A stretch of DNA of 64,000 nucleotides, from contig NZ_SSBJ01000037.1 of assembly GCF_004795055.1 (NCBI RefSeq), positions 1 through 64,000 of the forward strand. The letters run 5' to 3'. This stretch comes from Streptomyces sp. A1136. GTDB taxonomy: Bacteria > Actinomycetota > Actinomycetes > Streptomycetales > Streptomycetaceae. Shown here in pieces: positions 60,351-64,000 of this stretch (position 1 is its first letter; each line of letters opens with the position of its first letter). The notes beneath the pieces were generated by a model that saw only the letters and a list, made by a program, of their open reading frames with translations, was not told the DNA's origin and searched no databases. The position numbers and the translations under genes are program-made.

Positions 60351-61285
60351 TCAGCACAGGAGGTGCTGCCGGCGCAGCGCCGAGGAGTCGCCGATCCAGT
60401 AGGTATGGGAGCGCTCGGTCACGCGGAGTCGAACCGCGGCGATGGTGGGCCGGCCGGCGTCGCGCCAACGGCGCAGCGCCCTCTCGATGTCGTCCCACAG
60501 GGCGACGGGGCCGCCTTGGAGTACGACCCAGTCCCCGCCTGCCTGCACCGGTTCGGCAAATGCCCCCGGTCCGGGTCGAAGAGGTTGACGAGGGCCTTGC
60601 CGTCGTCGGCTCGGGCCCACAGGACTTGGGTCGTCGGGGCTGCCAGGTGGGCCAGGAAGGCCGGCATGGGCTCATCGAGGTCGGTCGGGGCGCTGACGGC
60701 GTGCCGCTCGCTGTCCGGGTACGCCACGCGGGAGGAGAGGTCTCCGGCGATCGGAGTGACGGCTTGGGAGCGTGCTTGCATGAAGTTGGCGTGGGCGACG
60801 AACCGCCCCTCGGCCGTCCCGTCGTCGTTCACGGCGACCTTGGCGAGGCCGGTCCCGGTGAGCAGTGATCCGATGGTGGCGAGGATGATCCCGCCGGGGC
60901 GTGTCTGTCGCACCCACGTATAGGGGGTGCGACGGACCCCGCACGTGGCGATCACCCTGTCGTACGGGGCGCGCCGGGGCAGGCCCAGGAGGCCGTCCCC
61001 GGTGACGGTCCAGGTGGAGTACCCGATCGCTTCCAGGGCCGCGTCCGCGCGTGCGGCGACATCCGGATCGACCTCGATCGTGGTGACGTTGTCCTCGCCC
61101 AGGCGGTGGCACATCAGGGCGGTGGAGTAGCCGGTCCCGGTGCCCATCTCCAGCACACGGTGCCCGTCCTCGATCTCCAGTTCCTCGATCATCCCCAGCA
61201 CCAGCTGTGGCACCGTGGACGACGAGGTCGGGATGCCAGGCACCGGGCCCGATGCCTGGTCGGCGGTGAGCCGATTGTCGAGCTG
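60351..61285 (-). pseudogene. Protein-isoaspartate-type methyltransferase of ATP-grasp RiPP systems
   Basis: The complement reads TSSSTVPQLVLGMIEELEIE, DGHRVLEMGTGTGYSTALMC (motif I), VIATCGVRRTPYTWVRQTRP and GGIILATIG. This matches the methyltransferases that accompany ATP-grasp peptide maturases in Streptomyces. The 5' end is replaced by an IS110 piece, and a shift near 60565 separates the C-terminal part (WVVLQGGPVALWDDIERALR). No ATP-grasp or precursor gene is nearby. It should be inactive. Confidence 0.65.
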
Positions 61286-61540
61286 CTCAGGGCACCGATC
61301 GAGGCCGGCTGGTCGACGACCACGAGCACGGTCCCGTGATTGGCCTGCAGCTTGCCGAACACTTCGCGGAGCTTGGGCTCGCTGTTGGGTAACCGCTTGT
61401 CGAAGGGCCCTCTTCTCGGCCGGTGTGACGGCGGTGGCGTGGTGTTCGCCCTTGCCGACGTCCAAGCCGAGGAACGCACCGATGTCACTGACGTCGATCG
61501 GGCGCTTCCTCCGGTCCTCCCATCGCCCGGCCGTCCCACG
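61285..61540 (-). mobile_element. IS110-family transposase N-terminal fragment
   Basis: The complement reads SDIGAFLGLDVGKGEHHATA and VTPAEKRA, the first RuvC-like Asp (LDVGK) of IS110 transposases, then after a one-base shift KRLPNSEPKLREVFGKLQAN and VLVVVDQPASIGAL. It then joins directly to the methyltransferase remnant. The insertion or later deletion destroyed both. Confidence 0.75.
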
Positions 61541-61901
61541 GCACCGATCGCCACATCCACATTACGAAGAGCCTTCCGACCTGCGAAGAAGACGGTGGTC
61601 CTGCCCCTGAACAGCGGTCTGTCGATGCCTCCGGAGCCCGTGACTCCACCCCCCAACGCATGCGATCGACAGGGGGAGAAAGTCATGCCAACTCCGGAGG
61701 CCGGGCGCCCGATTGCGGGGCCACCAAGAAGGTAGTGGGGGACATCGGCTGAGATGGGTGCGTGGCCCCACGCGAATTCGGAGGTCCGTCAGGCAGAACC
61801 TCTTCCGGTGGTCGTCCCCCAGTCAGGCCCGCACGGCCCGCCAGCTCTCCCACCGGGGCCGGGGCTCCGGCTCCTTCACGCGCCCTCTTCCTCCCGTCCG
61901 G
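61541..61901. other. Gap between IS110 remnant and M16 genes
   Basis: Probably includes the left end of the IS110 element (GGGAGGACCGGAGGAAGCGC on the complement, about 61505-61530). Beyond that nothing coding is recognised. Confidence 0.4.
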
Positions 61902-63029
61902 TCAGAGGGCCCAGGGAACGGAGGCCTGCAGGGTGGAGGCGGCCTGGGCGGTGGCTGCGGGGCGGTCGAAGGGCTGGTGCAGGGCCTCCCACGGTGCGCC
62001 GAGGCCCGTGGCGTGCGCGAGCAGGGCGTCGCGGGCTTCCCAGGGGAGGCGGAGCCGGCTGCGGCGTGTGGTGTGGGATCGGGCGGCGACCTGGACGGCG
62101 CCGGCGACGAGCTTGTCCAGATTCGCCTCGGTGAGCACCGCGCTGTGGAGCGCGGCGGCGGATTCCACGGGAGTCCGGGCGCAGTCCGTGTCGTTGCGGT
62201 AGGCAGCCAGCAGGAGGTCGCCGTGATGGCAGCGCAGGACCGTCGAGCCCACCGGGGTGGCGCCCTGGACGCGTGCCAGCGCGTCGGTCGGGGCGCCGGG
62301 GCGGACCAGTGCCTCTTCGAGGAGGTCGGCCCAGGGTGCCCGGGGTCCCGGGCCGTGCGGGGGGCGCAGGGCGGCGATGCCCCAGACGGGATCCGGGGCG
62401 GTGGCCGGGTGGGGGACGGCGGTCTGCACCGGCGGGCGGTCGTCGCCGCCGGGGAAGAGGCCGGCGGCCCGGTCGAGGTGCGCCGTGGTGATCGCACCCG
62501 CCATGACCAGGACGGCGGCGTGCGGGGTGTAAGCCATACGGCCGTGGTCGAGGACGGCCGGGAACGGGACCTCGCCGACGGTGGCCGGGGTGGCGGTGGA
62601 CGCGTGGCCGGGACCGATGTGGGGGGCCAGGCGGGCCGCGACGGCGGCGCCTATGCCCGATGACCGGGCCGACATGGCCAGTTCCAGGGCCACGACGGGG
62701 CGTTCCTGTCGAGCCGCCCGTTCCAGTGCGGCGGGGCCCGGGCGGACGAGGGCGGCGAGCGCCCGGAGCGCCGCGTCGCATTCCTCGGTCGGCACGTCCA
62801 CGGTGAAGGTGGTGTGGTGGCAGCCGGTGACGGCGGTCACGGGCAGGGATCCCAGGAGGCCGGACGGGACGGCAGCGAGCGCGGCGTGCTCGCACAGGTG
62901 GGCGGCGCCCGGGGCGTCGGGCGGATCGCAGGCGAAGCCGGTGGGCAGGGCAAGGCCGAGGGAGACGAGCGGGGTGTCCTGGAGCGGGACGGCCCGTACT
63001 CCGGCGATGCGCCGGGGCGTTTCGTTCAC
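61902..63029 (-). CDS. M16-family metallopeptidase, catalytic subunit type
   Basis: The product has 375 residues. The inverted zinc motif HxxEH is present as H44-L-C-E47-H48 in GAAHLCEHAALAAV, followed by HTTFTVDVPTEECDAALRAL and a later Glu-rich helix. The second M16 half is shorter and divergent (VWGIAALRPPHGPGP). The N-terminus VRAVPLQDTPLVSLGLALPT is typical. The GTG overlaps the stop of the upstream M16-like gene in GTGA. Paired M16 peptidases in actinobacteria can trim peptide natural products; the target here is unknown. Confidence 0.8.
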   Translation of the reverse strand: MNETPRRIAGVRAVPLQDTPLVSLGLALPTGFACDPPDAPGAAHLCEHAALAAVPSGLLGSLPVTAVTGCHHTTFTVDVPTEECDAALRALAALVRPGPAALERAARQERPVVALELAMSARSSGIGAAVAARLAPHIGPGHASTATPATVGEVPFPAVLDHGRMAYTPHAAVLVMAGAITTAHLDRAAGLFPGGDDRPPVQTAVPHPATAPDPVWGIAALRPPHGPGPRAPWADLLEEALVRPGAPTDALARVQGATPVGSTVLRCHHGDLLLAAYRNDTDCARTPVESAAALHSAVLTEANLDKLVAGAVQVAARSHTTRRSRLRLPWEARDALLAHATGLGAPWEALHQPFDRPAATAQAASTLQASVPWAL

Positions 63030-64000
63030 CAGGCTCCTTCCAGGGTCCGCGCCAGGAGGACGGGGTCGGCGGCCAAGCCGTGCACGGCCCAGCGCGGACG
63101 TGCTCCCGGGAGCAGTGCGAGGTGTCCCGTCGTGCGGCGCGGGGCCTCGAGTAGACAGCGTTGGGAGGGCGTCGGGGGCTGCGCCGCGGCGAGGCGGCCC
63201 AGGGCCAGCGTCCGCTCCCTGTGGATCCCCCGCTCGGCCTCCCGCAGCCGGGGGTGCGGCGCTGGGGCGGCCAGGAGTTCCTTCACCGCGCCGGCCATGA
63301 CGCGCGCGCAGTCCGGGGCCCGCTCGGGTGTGGTGCTGACGGTGATCATCAGGGCGGCGTGCTCGCCGCGGATGAGGGGCACCGCGGCGATGCCGTACGC
63401 GAGCGGCCGTCGGACGCGCAGCCGGTCGAAGAGGATCCCGCTGTGGGGCTGCGCGAGGAGCTGGGCCGCGACCGTCACGGCTCCGTCGGTGGCGCAGGCC
63501 TCCGCGAGGGGGACGGCGAGCGTCAGTTCGAGGCGGCCGGTGGAGGGGTCGCCGGCAGGGCCGGGGGTTGTGCCCAAGTGGAGGACCGGCCCGTCGGCCC
63601 ATGAGTGGAGCGGGGTGGCGGGCAGGACGAAGTCCTGCTCGTCGACGCCGGGGGAGGAGTGGGCGGGGCTCCAGGAGAGGAGCACTTCGTCGATCTCCCG
63701 GCCGGTATAGACCTCGTCGGGACCGCCCCAGCACTGGGTCCAGCGGCTGCGGCCCCAGACCGCGCTCTCGACGGCGTGCAGGGCCCGTTCGACGGGGTGG
63801 GCGAGTTCGGCCTGGGCGGCCGACCGGCGCAGACTGTCGAGGCTCAACGCGGCCCGGTCGCTGATCGGTTCAAGCGCGGACCAGATCTCCGTGACGGGCG
63901 GCGGCCCGGCAGGTGTCCAGAGGTCCAGTAGCGCGCTGCGGGCGGTCAGCACGCCGCGCAGCGCACCGCCGGCAGCGGCGGCCCGGCCGGCCGGGGTCAC
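63026..64000 (-). CDS. M16-family peptidase-like partner subunit, possibly partial
   Basis: At least 324 residues; the 5' end reaches the window edge, where a GTG could be the start or internal. No HxxEH is visible. VRRPLAYGIAAVPLIRGEHA with ALMITVSTTPERA is the R/Y-type half that completes M16 active sites in trans, as in bacterial M16B heterodimers. It ends LARTLEGAW and overlaps the catalytic gene by four bases, so the two proteins are made together and probably form one enzyme. Confidence 0.75.
   Translation of the reverse strand: MTPAGRAAAAGGALRGVLTARSALLDLWTPAGPPPVTEIWSALEPISDRAALSLDSLRRSAAQAELAHPVERALHAVESAVWGRSRWTQCWGGPDEVYTGREIDEVLLSWSPAHSSPGVDEQDFVLPATPLHSWADGPVLHLGTTPGPAGDPSTGRLELTLAVPLAEACATDGAVTVAAQLLAQPHSGILFDRLRVRRPLAYGIAAVPLIRGEHAALMITVSTTPERAPDCARVMAGAVKELLAAPAPHPRLREAERGIHRERTLALGRLAAAQPPTPSQRCLLEAPRRTTGHLALLPGARPRWAVHGLAADPVLLARTLEGAW

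Noticed and set aside
61902-63734. 610-residue single M16 protein
   Set aside because: The first part is a frame shadow of the upstream M16 gene; the GTGA overlap and the HxxEH N-terminus support a start at 63029.

Overview
The window is high-GC actinobacterial DNA and almost certainly comes from a Streptomyces chromosome. Codon third positions are strongly G/C, many genes start with GTG or TTG, and neighbouring genes often overlap by ATGA or GTGA. The gene content also fits: chaplin remnant, DUF5937 and MmyB-type regulators, ECF41 sigma factor, MbtH protein, TipAS regulator and many secreted proteins. The mix of singletons, small divergent regulator/target pairs, broken genes and insertion-sequence scars looks like accessory or chromosome-arm DNA rather than core genome.

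Layout. 0-6.3 kb: end of a TipAS regulator, a possible non-coding transcript, a MerR regulator, a DIP1984-family protein, a zinc dehydrogenase coupled to an MFS carrier, and a TetR/SnoaL pair. 6.9-12.5 kb: two secreted wall-hydrolase-like proteins that share an identical 675-bp C-terminal FG-GAP cassette, then a short exported peptide gene ending in repeated SLGWG, divergent from a TrmB/LuxR regulator. 12.5-25.7 kb: secreted proteins, a TMEM175-like channel, an ArsR-type regulator, a chloroperoxidase-like hydrolase, a three-gene toxin-antitoxin-like operon, a P-loop kinase, a methyltransferase and several pseudogenes.

25.7-30.1 kb: CsbD-like protein, an orphan MbtH-like gene, and a DUF4097/ABC transporter operon divergent from a MarR-like regulator with ATTGCAAT operators. 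30.2-37.2 kb: a six-gene minus-strand operon headed by a 2-epi-5-epi-valiolone-synthase-like sugar phosphate cyclase, followed by SDR, GMC oxidoreductase, Gfo/Idh/MocA oxidoreductase, sugar-porter MFS and HAD phosphatase. This is the best candidate for an undescribed pathway, a C7-cyclitol route with none of the aminotransferases or glycosyltransferases of the known ones. 37.9-52.2 kb: a membrane-anchored Mrr-type endonuclease, a beta-propeller/LysR pair, an exported RidA protein, a MmyB-type regulator/quinone reductase pair, an ECF41 sigma factor with its likely flavoprotein target, an aldo/keto reductase, a secreted cyclophilin and a quinone oxidoreductase.

52.3-61.8 kb is a graveyard: Rhs toxin tail with an intact CdiI-like immunity gene, fragments of IS5, ISL3 and IS110 transposases, a broken integrase, a broken chaplin and two broken methyltransferase genes, with a few intact genes (membrane hydrolase/TetR pair, DUF427, glyoxalase-like) between them. 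The window ends in two overlapping M16-peptidase-like genes, one with the HxxEH motif and one with the R/Y-type half, beside a degraded methyltransferase of the graspetide-maturation type.

All functions come from reading sequence and remembered family features. No searches were run.
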